DNA of 27,819 bases. It comes from an uncultured Eubacterium sp. Lineage in GTDB: Bacteria > Bacillota > Clostridia > Oscillospirales > Acutalibacteraceae. Under the pieces are notes generated by a model. It made no database searches. It was given only the letters and a program-made list of their open reading frames with translations, and was not told the origin of the DNA. Position numbers and translations under genes: made by a program. The stretch is from NCBI GenBank assembly GCA_900542875.1, contig UQPH01000020.1:1-27819 (forward strand), written 5' to 3'. This document shows, piece after piece, positions 1-7,667 of the stretch. Numbering within the stretch: position 1 is the stretch's first letter; each line of letters starts with the position of its first letter.

Positions 1-1
1 T

Positions 2-703
2 TATCCTATAGAATTGATAATGGAATCTGCTAAACGCTCTGTTGAAAAGAAAAATCCTCTAAGATTAAAAATGATTTATGATAGATATTCTGATTTGGCT
101 TCTAATCCTTTTAAGATGAAATATGATAATAATTATTCTTTTTGGTTAATTTCGCCTTATTTTAGACATTCTGAACTTCTTGATTTTTCACAAGCTTCAA
201 AAAAAACTGCTGAAGAATTTTTCTACACCTATATAGGTAAATCAAATGAACGCATAGCCGTATTGTTTAATCATATCGAAAATGATGGAATAAAAATAAA
301 AAAAGATTTTTCTCCTGAATCATTAATTTTTTTATGGGATTGGGCAAGGAAAAAAATAACAAAAAGAAAGTTATCCTCTAATGAAATTTGTGAAAAAGAA
401 TTAGATTATGCTCCATGGTTTAGAAATGCAGATTATATTCCAAAAACTGTTATTAGTGAATTTTCCTGCCAACTTTTGATTGATTTATCCTACTATTATG
501 CAGAAGTGCTTCTAAAAAACTATAAAAATGCACAATGGTCATATTTTACCAATAATAAATCTTATATAGATGTAAATCGTCCAACAATTTCAGTCGGTAA
601 ACATAGAATCATGCCTCAATGTGTAACATTTGAAATAACAACAAATTTAGATGATAGAAATGCATTATACGATGCATTTATTCAAGTCAAAAAGTTTATT
701 TAA
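2..703 (+). CDS. Hypothetical protein, possible immunity-type protein, 5' end probably outside window
   Basis: The frame is open to the left edge of the window. In-frame starts exist at TTG 14 and ATG 20, but no ribosome binding site precedes either, so the gene probably begins upstream and this is its C-terminal part (about 230 residues). I do not recognise a named family. The protein is aromatic-rich and soluble, with no signal peptide or membrane segment. Its C-terminal part (a Y-Y-Y-A-E-V-L-L-K-N stretch, then a W, then an N-R-P segment) resembles, from memory only, uncharacterised proteins found in toxin-immunity arrays. It lies 64 bases before an Imm26-like gene on the same strand and shares its strong AT bias, unlike the rest of the window. 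Immunity function is inference from this neighbour. Confidence 0.6.
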   Translation, partial: YPIELIMESAKRSVEKKNPLRLKMIYDRYSDLASNPFKMKYDNNYSFWLISPYFRHSELLDFSQASKKTAEEFFYTYIGKSNERIAVLFNHIENDGIKIKKDFSPESLIFLWDWARKKITKRKLSSNEICEKELDYAPWFRNADYIPKTVISEFSCQLLIDLSYYYAEVLLKNYKNAQWSYFTNNKSYIDVNRPTISVGKHRIMPQCVTFEITTNLDDRNALYDAFIQVKKFI

Positions 704-767
704 TTTTTTGATAAATTAATAGGTTTGCATTTTTTATTTAAGATAAACTTGGAATGAGGTTACTAAT

Positions 768-1253
768 ATGGATTTTCATTTAATTCCAATAAAAACTTCT
801 AGAAAAAAGCCTAAAACAGGAGATGTTTTTCTTGTCCAACCTATTAAAGGCGTATATTATTATGGAAAGGTAATTAGTGAAAAGAGCAACAGCAAATATG
901 AATTAATTAAAGATTTTCCACTAATATATATATATAATCAAACAACAACTAACTTTGAATTACCGAATTTTTTATCGAATATTCTTATTGCCCCACTTAT
1001 TACTAATTATAGTCCTTGGACCAGAGGATATTTTTATACCATCGGCAACATACCTGTTACAGATGAAGAAAAAAACTTAGATTGCGGATTCAAAGATTTT
1101 CCTATTACAGATTTTAATAATGAATGCCCATTTTTTAGAAATATACATGGGGAAAGAATCGATTATAAACCACAATTTAACACATCTTTTGGCTTATGCT
1201 CATATAAGGGTGTTAATTTTGAGATTTGTAAAATATTAGGAATAGATGATTAA
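768..1253 (+). CDS. Imm26-family-like immunity protein
   Basis: A 161-residue soluble protein. Near the N-terminus it has a K-x-G-D-V-F-x-V motif followed by a G-V-Y-Y-Y-G-K-V strand (about residues 17-36), and mid-protein a P-W-x-R-G-Y-F segment (about residues 83-89). This arrangement is what I know of Imm26 immunity proteins, which protect cells from toxins of contact-dependent or secreted polymorphic systems. Start: the ATG at 768 follows a GAGG ribosome binding site. The gene is AT-rich, as is its left neighbour, which suggests horizontal acquisition. No toxin gene is in the window; it would lie to the left. The family call is from motif memory and not from a profile search. Confidence 0.6.
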   Translation: MDFHLIPIKTSRKKPKTGDVFLVQPIKGVYYYGKVISEKSNSKYELIKDFPLIYIYNQTTTNFELPNFLSNILIAPLITNYSPWTRGYFYTIGNIPVTDEEKNLDCGFKDFPITDFNNECPFFRNIHGERIDYKPQFNTSFGLCSYKGVNFEICKILGIDD

Positions 1254-1283
1254 CTTTTAAGTGCTTTGCTTTCGTTCCTTATA

Positions 1284-1310
1284 GACACAAGGGGACGGCT
1301 CCTCTGTGTT
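1284..1310. repeat. REP-like palindromic element
   Basis: An imperfect inverted repeat with arms ACACAAGGGG and CTCCTCTGTGT around a short CGG centre. It resembles a palindrome that I remember recurring between genes in many Clostridia, with a core of GGGACGG next to TGTGTC, associated with REP-type (RAYT) transposases. Only one copy is visible here and no transposase is nearby, so the assignment rests on the sequence resemblance. Confidence 0.45.
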
Positions 1311-1360
1311 CAACGGTTAAATGGTTTTTGAAAAGGGAGTCGATTTTTGTATAAATCCGA

Positions 1361-1388
1361 AATGTGAAAAATATTCACATTCTTTTTT
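1361..1388 (+). terminator. Intrinsic terminator after the Imm26-like gene
   Basis: A perfect 8-bp AT-rich stem (AATGTGAA / TTCACATT, loop AAATA) is followed by C and six T. It lies about 110 bases after the Imm26-like stop codon and is correctly placed to end that transcript. Confidence 0.6.
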
Positions 1389-1413
1389 CGACAGATTTTT
1401 TTAATTGTATAAT
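1387..1413 (+). promoter_or_regulatory. Orphan 0A-box plus -10-like element
   Basis: TTCGACA (1387-1393) is the reverse complement of the Spo0A box core TGTCGAA. A TATAAT hexamer follows at 1408-1413. The spacing from TTCGAC to TATAAT is only 15 bases; from TTTTCG (1385-1390) it is 17. No gene follows on the plus strand: the next element is the terminator at 1431. It could make a very short RNA or be a chance match in AT-rich DNA. Confidence 0.25.
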
Positions 1414-1430
1414 ATTACTTTACGAAAAGC

Positions 1431-1465
1431 AAAACGGCTCGGGGAATATCCCCAAGCCGTTTTTG
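1431..1465. terminator. Bidirectional intrinsic terminator
   Basis: A strong stem (AAAACGGCTCGGGGA / TCCCCAAGCCGTTTTT, one C-A mismatch) with an ATA loop, flanked by A-rich and T-rich tracts on both sides. It lies 8 bases beyond the stop codon of the minus-strand glycosyltransferase gene and would end that transcript; from the plus side it backs up the terminator at 1361. Confidence 0.8.
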
Positions 1466-1472
1466 TTTATGC

Positions 1473-4400
1473 TTATTTAAGCAGTTTTCTCGCTATTCGT
1501 CTGAGAAGTGACGGCTTTTTGTAGGAAGTTTGGTTTGCTTTGAGTTTAACCGTTACAGCTTTTCGCTTTGGAGCAGGCTTGCGGTCATTGTCGGTCGGTT
1601 TCATAACATAGTTGACAATTTGCTCACATGAATTTCCAACCTCGTAGGTAAGGTATTTTTGCTTAAATGCTTCGATTCTTTCCTTATTATCGGTTAAAAC
1701 GGAATCAATGTTATTTACGCAGTCGATGATTTCGTCGGTATTAAATACTAGCGGACCGGGAACTTCTTTTTCTATATCGACATAAAGTCCTCTTAAATTA
1801 TCACGGTAATCTTCAAGGTCATAGGTGAAGAAAAGCATAGGCTTATTAAGAAGCGCATAGTCGAACATAACAGAAGAATAGTCGGTAATAAGAATATCGG
1901 ATATTAAATACAAGTCTTCAACGCATCTGTAAGAGTGCAAATCAAAGGCAAATTTATTATCAACCTCAACGGCATCGCCGGGAGCGCAAAGATGGTGGAG
2001 TCTGACAAGCAAAATGTACTCGTCGGAGAGAGCCTCTCTCATTTTTTCGATATCCATCTCCATATCGAATGCGCCCATTTTACGCCAGGTCGGGGTGTAA
2101 AGAATAACCTTTTTATCAAGCGGCAAGCCGAGTTCACGCTTAATTGCTTCTACCTTATTTCGGTCTACGTTAAACAGTTCGTCGGTTCTCGGATAGCCGA
2201 ATTTAAGAATTTCTTTGGTAAAGCGATAGCAGTCGTATGCCTTGCCCTCCATAAATTTGCCCTGAACGAGGAGATAGTTCCAGCGAGAATTTTTGGCGAC
2301 ATATTTTTCTATTGCGTTGTCGCTGGCAAAATCGGCTGTTACATCGAGACCGAGAGTTTTCAGCGGAGTGCCGTGCATGGTTTGAATTTCTATCTGACCG
2401 TCACGCTTAACATAGGCGTCCTCGAAGTTTACGTTGTTTACCAAATACTTTGCCGTTGCGAGGTAGTGAAAGTATTCGATTGAGCCTCGTCTTACCTTAA
2501 CGGCGTTACCTTTAATCGGTGTAAACTCGTCACGGAGTACCCATATGCACTCGTACTGCGGATAGTTTTTATCAATATATTCGTAAAGGTGCTGCGGGTT
2601 GCAGGAATATTTTGAGCCCCACATGGATTCAAATATAATCTGCTTTTCGTTGAGCGGTTCTTCACGGAATTTGGGATATAATTCGTTGGCGAGCGATTTG
2701 CGCTTTGCCACGGTGTTTTCCTCGTCACGCCACAGCAGGCGGGATTTGAACATAATGCTTGCGTCGATGGAACGGTAGAGTGAAAGTTGAAGCGTTTCGT
2801 ATTCTACCACAAGACGGCAGTAGGTGTTACTGTAAATCTTTGTTGTAGAAATGATTTTTCCGCCCTTTATATAATCGACAAAAACATCTCTTGTGCTTGC
2901 ATAAAGATTTTCGATAACATCTTCGTTGCCGAAGTTAATGTCAAATTTGCATACTGCATCTTTAGTGCCGTTGCATTCGGCGGTTGCAAATACGGTTTTT
3001 CCGCCCGCAATCTCATTTGGCACATAGAGAACGGCACTGTCCGCACCGAGTGCCGAACGGCTCTTTGTTGAGGTGGTAAAGCTGATCATTGCACCGTTTT
3101 TCGCAATTTTCTTTATAACGGTCAGCGATGAGTCAAGAATGAATCGTACACGGTGATTCTTGTTTGTCATAAATACGCATGAGGAATCCTCACCGTTTGA
3201 TACGATAACAGATCGCTTGGGATAGTACAGTGCCTGACTGCCTTTTGCATTTTCGTAGGAAAGAAAATAAATTTCTTTCTCGCTAAATCTCGAGCAAGGG
3301 CAGGTAAATAAAGCATGTTCCTTTTTATCGAATGCGATTTTGTTGCCTTTTTCGTCAACGGCAAGAAGAGCCTTTGCATCATTCTCGAGCTTTACTGTAA
3401 CAGTCGAGCCTTTTTGTTCGAGATGAGCAGCGAAGTTATCGCAGTTCTTGAGGTAAATTCTTACGCCCTTGAGCGGATTGTGCTCGACGCTGGCAAAGAG
3501 ATTGCCGCTTACCGTGCCGTCGCCGTCACCGATAAGGTTGGACGCAGTGAGCAGAAAATGCGAATTGATGATTCTGTTCTTTACATAGATGAGAATACGG
3601 TTGTTGCCCTCGTTTTCACTTTTTACGCTGAGCGAATTGAATTTTAGCGAGATTTTATATCCTGTACCCGTATAATCGTATTTGGTGGTGATTTCGGTAT
3701 TTGGGTCAAAGGTGGAGCCGAATTTCGTCGTTGTTTCCTCTATGACCGTCGGGGTTACATTAAGCTTTATCAGCGCACCGGTAAGTTCGTTTTGAAGATA
3801 AGCCTCAACGTTTTGGTCGGCTGCGCTCGGGATATTGATTCTCGGAATGAAAACGCCGGTAACGATTTCTATTCCGTCATTTTCGACTTTAACGCTCTTT
3901 ACCGATTGCTTGGGCGTAAACTGCTTAATCTCCTCGGTGACATCGTAACTGTCTCTGTCAAAGAGGGGAGTCGGTGCAGTCATTATCAGCCTGTCGTCGT
4001 TTTCCTTGAGTTCTGCGCTGTAATAGCCCTGTAATTGGTATTCATATATATCAAGCAGACGGTTCAGGTCATTTGCCATAACAGCCTTGTATTTCTCACG
4101 GAAGATAACGGGGATTAAGTCAAATGCCTTCGGATTAATGTGCTCTTTAATGAATGCGTTGATTACATCAAAGATTGCGTAAGCCTGTTCACTTGTAACG
4201 GATTTGCAGGCGTTTACGAATATCATCAAATCTATGATGAGATTTTTTTTCTCCGACTGAATGACTATGTCCTCGGGCACATTGTGCTCCTTGTAGAATT
4301 TTTCGAGGCGCTCTAAAACGCTCAGGCGGTCGTTGAGATTTTTAAGACTGCCTGTATTTTGGGTTATCGACTTGCTTGCGCCATCACGCATACGCCACCA

Positions 4401-5039
4401 ATAGTATGAGGTTTCCACAACCGAAACATTGTTGGCTAGGAAGTGTGCCGGAATCATAACCGGAATGTCCTCGTATAAAATGCCGGTGGGAAATTCGAGT
4501 CCGTTTTCGATAAAAAACGAGCGGCGGAACAGTTTATTGCACGAAATGGTGTCGAAGAACAAATTCGGATTTTTTGTAATATGAGTGTTGTTCTCAATGT
4601 TTTTGAATACGTACTGGTGCAGACCCGACGGTATGGTCATTTTGGAATTAAAACGCAAAACATTGCAGATAGCCATATCGCTGTTGTCCTTGTTTGCACG
4701 ATAGTACATTTTTTCGTACAGGTCATCGTCAACAATATCGTCGGAATCAACAAAGGTTATGTACTCTCCCCGTGCTTGCTTAACGCCGAAGTTACGGGCA
4801 GAGCCGAGACCTCCGTTTTCTTTGTAATAATATACGAAGTTGGGATATTTTTCTGCATATTTCTTTGCTATAACGGCACTGTTGTCGGGCGAGCCGTCAT
4901 CTACCATAACCACTTCTATGCTGTCTATGGTTTGGTGTAAAAGGGAATCGAGGCATTCTGCCAAATACTCCTCAACATTATAAATCGGCACAATAACGCT
5001 TACCTTAAAGGATTGCGCCTTATCAACTGCTTGTGACAT
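1473..5039 (-). CDS. Bifunctional family-2 glycosyltransferase / CDP-glycerol glycerophosphotransferase
   Basis: A 1188-residue protein likely acting in wall teichoic acid or related polyol-phosphate polymer synthesis at the inner face of the membrane. The N-terminal GT2 domain (about residues 12-250) shows VSVIVPIYN, a VDDGSPDNS nucleotide-sugar motif and a FVDSDD metal-binding motif. A long beta-rich linker (about 370-800) follows. The C-terminal TagF-type CDP-glycerol transferase domain (about 815-1150) has the MHGTPLKTLG motif with the likely catalytic His889 and the TDYSSVMFDY motif with Asp1053. The protein ends in a Lys/Arg-rich amphipathic tail suited to peripheral membrane attachment. 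The start ATG follows a GGAG site 8 bases upstream. It is monocistronic between its own promoter and a terminator. The acceptor and the exact sugar are not predictable. Confidence 0.9.
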   Translation of the reverse strand: MSQAVDKAQSFKVSVIVPIYNVEEYLAECLDSLLHQTIDSIEVVMVDDGSPDNSAVIAKKYAEKYPNFVYYYKENGGLGSARNFGVKQARGEYITFVDSDDIVDDDLYEKMYYRANKDNSDMAICNVLRFNSKMTIPSGLHQYVFKNIENNTHITKNPNLFFDTISCNKLFRRSFFIENGLEFPTGILYEDIPVMIPAHFLANNVSVVETSYYWWRMRDGASKSITQNTGSLKNLNDRLSVLERLEKFYKEHNVPEDIVIQSEKKNLIIDLMIFVNACKSVTSEQAYAIFDVINAFIKEHINPKAFDLIPVIFREKYKAVMANDLNRLLDIYEYQLQGYYSAELKENDDRLIMTAPTPLFDRDSYDVTEEIKQFTPKQSVKSVKVENDGIEIVTGVFIPRINIPSAADQNVEAYLQNELTGALIKLNVTPTVIEETTTKFGSTFDPNTEITTKYDYTGTGYKISLKFNSLSVKSENEGNNRILIYVKNRIINSHFLLTASNLIGDGDGTVSGNLFASVEHNPLKGVRIYLKNCDNFAAHLEQKGSTVTVKLENDAKALLAVDEKGNKIAFDKKEHALFTCPCSRFSEKEIYFLSYENAKGSQALYYPKRSVIVSNGEDSSCVFMTNKNHRVRFILDSSLTVIKKIAKNGAMISFTTSTKSRSALGADSAVLYVPNEIAGGKTVFATAECNGTKDAVCKFDINFGNEDVIENLYASTRDVFVDYIKGGKIISTTKIYSNTYCRLVVEYETLQLSLYRSIDASIMFKSRLLWRDEENTVAKRKSLANELYPKFREEPLNEKQIIFESMWGSKYSCNPQHLYEYIDKNYPQYECIWVLRDEFTPIKGNAVKVRRGSIEYFHYLATAKYLVNNVNFEDAYVKRDGQIEIQTMHGTPLKTLGLDVTADFASDNAIEKYVAKNSRWNYLLVQGKFMEGKAYDCYRFTKEILKFGYPRTDELFNVDRNKVEAIKRELGLPLDKKVILYTPTWRKMGAFDMEMDIEKMREALSDEYILLVRLHHLCAPGDAVEVDNKFAFDLHSYRCVEDLYLISDILITDYSSVMFDYALLNKPMLFFTYDLEDYRDNLRGLYVDIEKEVPGPLVFNTDEIIDCVNNIDSVLTDNKERIEAFKQKYLTYEVGNSCEQIVNYVMKPTDNDRKPAPKRKAVTVKLKANQTSYKKPSLLRRIARKLLK

Positions 5040-5073
5040 ATAAAATACTCCATTATAAATAATAGTTTAATAC

Positions 5074-5102
5074 ATTATATAACAGCAAAAATATTTTGTA
5101 AA
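5074..5102 (-). promoter_or_regulatory. Sigma-A promoter for the CDP-glycerol transferase gene
   Basis: On the minus strand, TTTACA (5102-5097), a 17-base spacer and TATAAT (5079-5074) lie 35 bases upstream of the start codon at 5039. Confidence 0.65.
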
Positions 5103-5166
5103 GTGTCAAAATTCGGTATATTTTTCAAAGTAGAATTTTTAATTGCTTTTTTGTAAAATGTGCATA

Positions 5167-5195
5167 TTGTTATATTTGGGCATATATGATAAATT
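5167..5195 (+). promoter_or_regulatory. Probable sigma-A promoter for the TSCPD gene
   Basis: TTGTTA (5167-5172), a 17-base spacer and TAAATT (5190-5195), 32 bases upstream of the TSCPD start codon. The -10 is weak, so confidence is moderate. Confidence 0.45.
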
Positions 5196-5227
5196 ATAGT
5201 TAAAGCAATGAAAGGGATGTTGATAGT

Positions 5228-5482
5228 ATGAAAAAGATTTATAACACAACAGGCACTTGCGCAAGGCAGATTATTCTTGATATTAATGATGACAAAACCG
5301 TTAACAGTGTTGAATTTGTAGGCGGTTGCAACGGAAACCTTCAGGGCATTGCGGCTCTCGTAAAGGGAAAAAAGATTGACGATGTTATTTCTTCCCTTAA
5401 AGGTATTGATTGCAATTTTAAGGGCACTTCGTGTCCCGACCAGTTGGCAAAGGCACTCGAGGAAGTAAAAGAGGAATTATAA
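5228..5482 (+). CDS. TSCPD domain-containing four-cysteine protein
   Basis: An 84-residue protein of the small TSCPD family (TIGR03905 type as I recall it). It has four Cys, in the segments TGTC, GGCNG, DC and TSCPD; the last is the family signature (residues about 69-73). The spacing suggests a metal or Fe-S site. The family function is not established; related domains occur at the C-terminus of some ribonucleotide reductases. The start is an ATG after an AAAGGGATG ribosome binding site. The gene stands alone, with its own promoter and a hairpin just after the stop codon. Confidence 0.85.
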   Translation: MKKIYNTTGTCARQIILDINDDKTVNSVEFVGGCNGNLQGIAALVKGKKIDDVISSLKGIDCNFKGTSCPDQLAKALEEVKEEL

Positions 5483-5488
5483 TGATTT

Positions 5489-5520
5489 GAGGCACAGGCA
5501 TTTATGTTTGTGCCTCGTTT
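5489..5520 (+). terminator. Probable terminator after the TSCPD gene
   Basis: An 8-bp perfect stem, GAGGCACA (5489-5496) and TGTGCCTC (5509-5516), begins 7 bases after the TSCPD stop. The T-tract is short (GTTTAA), so termination may be incomplete. Confidence 0.55.
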
Positions 5521-5573
5521 AATGCGGCAGCCTGTTTACGTAGAATGCACCGCATGATTGAGTGGAGAAACTT

Positions 5574-5663
5574 ATGAAAAAATTTCAAAGAATGTTATCA
5601 TCGCTTTTAATTTTTGTAATGCTAACGGGCGGTAACAGTTACTGCCTTTTATATTATAATTAA
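5574..5663 (+). CDS. 29-residue orphan signal-peptide ORF (remnant or secreted peptide)
   Basis: A short frame with ATG at 5574, a GGAG site 6 bases upstream and stop TAA at 5661-5663. The product has a basic N-terminus (M-K-K-F-Q-R), a hydrophobic core (L-L-I-F-V-M-L) and a T-G-G turn, then only about nine more residues (N-S-Y-C-L-L-Y-Y-N). That is a classic Sec signal peptide with almost nothing to export. A near-perfect inverted repeat (GGCGGTAAC-A-GTTACTGCC, then TTTT; 5628-5650) covers its end. It is either the leftover 5' end of a deleted secreted-protein gene or a tiny secreted peptide. There is no lipobox. Confidence 0.4.
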   Translation: MKKFQRMLSSLLIFVMLTGGNSYCLLYYN

Positions 5664-5671
5664 AAATACGG

Positions 5672-5700
5672 TTGAATTAGTCGTGATTTGTATGTATAAT
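5672..5700 (+). promoter_or_regulatory. Sigma-A promoter for the GH36-like gene
   Basis: TTGAAT (5672-5677), a 17-base spacer and a perfect TATAAT (5695-5700), 33 bases upstream of the start codon at 5734. It probably drives the glycosidase and signal peptidase genes together. Confidence 0.75.
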
Positions 5701-5733
5701 AGAAAGGTAAGTTGAATTGAGCAGGAGGACTGT

Positions 5734-7662
5734 ATGTTCAGATTAGAAAGCAAAAGATTAAAAAGAGAGTTTAAGAATAACGACGGTAATTTTTATGCTT
5801 CTCAAATTGTAAACAGTTATTCAAATATGAATTTTATCCCCGACGGAAACGGAAGCGAATTTGTTATTAAATTTGCAGACGGCAGCGAGGTTACCTCGAA
5901 GGGACTTCCTGTGGAAAATGCAGGATACGAGGGAGACAAGCTCGTTTTTGATTTTACCGAGGATATGGGAGTTAAGGTAACTCTTAAGTATTGGGTTCAT
6001 AAGGACGGTAATACTGTCTGTAAGCAAATCATAATTAACCAAAGCACAAACGCCGTAATTGATTATGTTGACCTTGAATGCGTCGGAATAATTAATTCAA
6101 AGACTCATTTTTGCGTTGATGTTGTTGAGGGCGGAGAAATACCTGCGTTTTGGTCTATGCTCGGTCAGCCTGTTTATGTTGACAGCCTTTTCTTCGGCTG
6201 TGAATTTCCTGCTACGGAAAACAGAATTATTCACGGTAACGCAACCGTAAGATATTATATCGGCAGCAGTGTAGGCTCAAACTTTGTTTGCCCGGTAACC
6301 GTTATGGGCGCAGGCCCCGACAATACTCTTGCCGGAGTACGAAATGCTTTTTATGAATACATTGATTTTATCAGTGTTCCCGCACCGCTCAGATTCCAAT
6401 ATAACAGTTGGTATGACTATATGAAAGATATTACAGAGGATAACATTATGGTATCCTTTGCAGAGGTGCATAAGCAACTCGCCGCCTATGGTGCGCCTAA
6501 ACTTGATGCTTATGTTGTTGACGATGGGTGGCCGAATACAAAGGCAGGCTTTTGGTCATTTAATAAGAAGTTCCCGAATAAACTTACTAAAGTCACCGCA
6601 CTTTGCAACAGTATGGACTCACACTTCGGTTTGTGGCTCGGTCCGCGTGGAGGTTATACACGTCCCGACAAAATAGCAAAGCGTATGCAAAGAGCAGGTA
6701 ACGGCTATCTCAATAAGCAGGCAAAGGATATATGCGTGGCTTCTTCTAAGTATGTGGAAAAACTCGGCGACTTTCTTGTTGATACAACAAACGAGTTTGA
6801 CATCGATTACTGGAAACTTGACGGTTTTTGCCTGACGCCTTGCGAAAACAGCAAGCACGATCACGCTGTCGGCGGTTATGAGAATATGTATTTCGTAACC
6901 GATATGTGGCAAAAGTGGATTAGGCTTTACGAAAAACTCAGAGCTGCTAATCCAAAGCTTTGGATAAATATGACATGCTATGTAAATGTTTCTCCTTGGT
7001 GGCTTCAATGGGTCAATTCTCTTTGGGTGCAAAACAGCGGCGACATCGGCTTTGCAAAGAATATTGAAAATCAGGCTCAGGTGGATAAGGAAATTACCTA
7101 CCGTGACGCAAGATATTATGACTGCCTTTGCAAGAGGGCACTCCAAATTCCGCTTAAAAACCTTTATAACCATGAGCCGATTTACGGCAATACCGCTCAT
7201 GTAAACTATACCGATGAAGAATTTGAAAAGTATATTTACTGGTGCACGGTAAGAGGTCAGGCTCTTAACGAACTTCATCTGAGCGTTAATATGATGAATG
7301 AGAGCAAGTGGACATCACTTTCTGAGGCGATGAATTGGCAAAAGGATAATTTCCGTATTCTCAAAAATGCACAGTTCATCGGAGGAAATCCGGAGGAGAA
7401 TAATATCTACGGATATATTTCGTGGACGCCGGAGGGTGAGGGCATCATTGCGATGCGTAATCCAAATAACGAGGAGACATCGCTCACTCTTACATTCAAT
7501 AAACTTATGGGTACTCCACAGTCGCTCAAGGGTGCAAAATGCTTTAATGTTTACTGCAAGTCGATGCCCGAAACTGACGAAACATACGATTATAACAGCA
7601 AAATGGATTTAACAATGAAACCGTTTGAGGTTATGATTTTCAAAATTGCTAAGGAAAGATAA
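5734..7662 (+). CDS. GH36-like alpha-galactosidase (clan GH-D)
   Basis: A 642-residue protein without signal peptide, so probably cytoplasmic, hydrolysing alpha-galactosides taken up by the cell. An N-terminal beta-sandwich (about 1-220) precedes a TIM barrel that starts near the YNSWYDY segment. Barrel motifs fit clan GH-D: VVDDGW (Asp263-Asp264), YWKLDGF with Asp363 as likely nucleophile, and QNSGDIGF with Asp437 as likely acid/base. A short beta domain ends the protein. The start follows AGGAGG 5 bases upstream. The stop is only 5 bases before lepB, so the two are probably cotranscribed. The exact substrate (melibiose, raffinose-type sugars, galactinol) is not determined. It is shorter than the roughly 730-residue classic GH36 enzymes and divergent in sequence, so a different clan-D specificity is possible. 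Confidence 0.8.
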   Translation: MFRLESKRLKREFKNNDGNFYASQIVNSYSNMNFIPDGNGSEFVIKFADGSEVTSKGLPVENAGYEGDKLVFDFTEDMGVKVTLKYWVHKDGNTVCKQIIINQSTNAVIDYVDLECVGIINSKTHFCVDVVEGGEIPAFWSMLGQPVYVDSLFFGCEFPATENRIIHGNATVRYYIGSSVGSNFVCPVTVMGAGPDNTLAGVRNAFYEYIDFISVPAPLRFQYNSWYDYMKDITEDNIMVSFAEVHKQLAAYGAPKLDAYVVDDGWPNTKAGFWSFNKKFPNKLTKVTALCNSMDSHFGLWLGPRGGYTRPDKIAKRMQRAGNGYLNKQAKDICVASSKYVEKLGDFLVDTTNEFDIDYWKLDGFCLTPCENSKHDHAVGGYENMYFVTDMWQKWIRLYEKLRAANPKLWINMTCYVNVSPWWLQWVNSLWVQNSGDIGFAKNIENQAQVDKEITYRDARYYDCLCKRALQIPLKNLYNHEPIYGNTAHVNYTDEEFEKYIYWCTVRGQALNELHLSVNMMNESKWTSLSEAMNWQKDNFRILKNAQFIGGNPEENNIYGYISWTPEGEGIIAMRNPNNEETSLTLTFNKLMGTPQSLKGAKCFNVYCKSMPETDETYDYNSKMDLTMKPFEVMIFKIAKER

Positions 7663-7667
7663 TTGAT

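Noticed and set aside
5109..5114. Hexamer TTGACA (minus strand, within TTTTGACACTTT) as -35 for the CDP-glycerol transferase gene
   Set aside because: It is too far (about 24 bases) from the TATAAT; TTTACA at 5102-5097 has the correct 17-base spacing.
6619..7278. Long antisense open frame inside the glycosidase gene
   Set aside because: It is opposite a gene with clear catalytic motifs, has no ribosome binding site and shows no family features.
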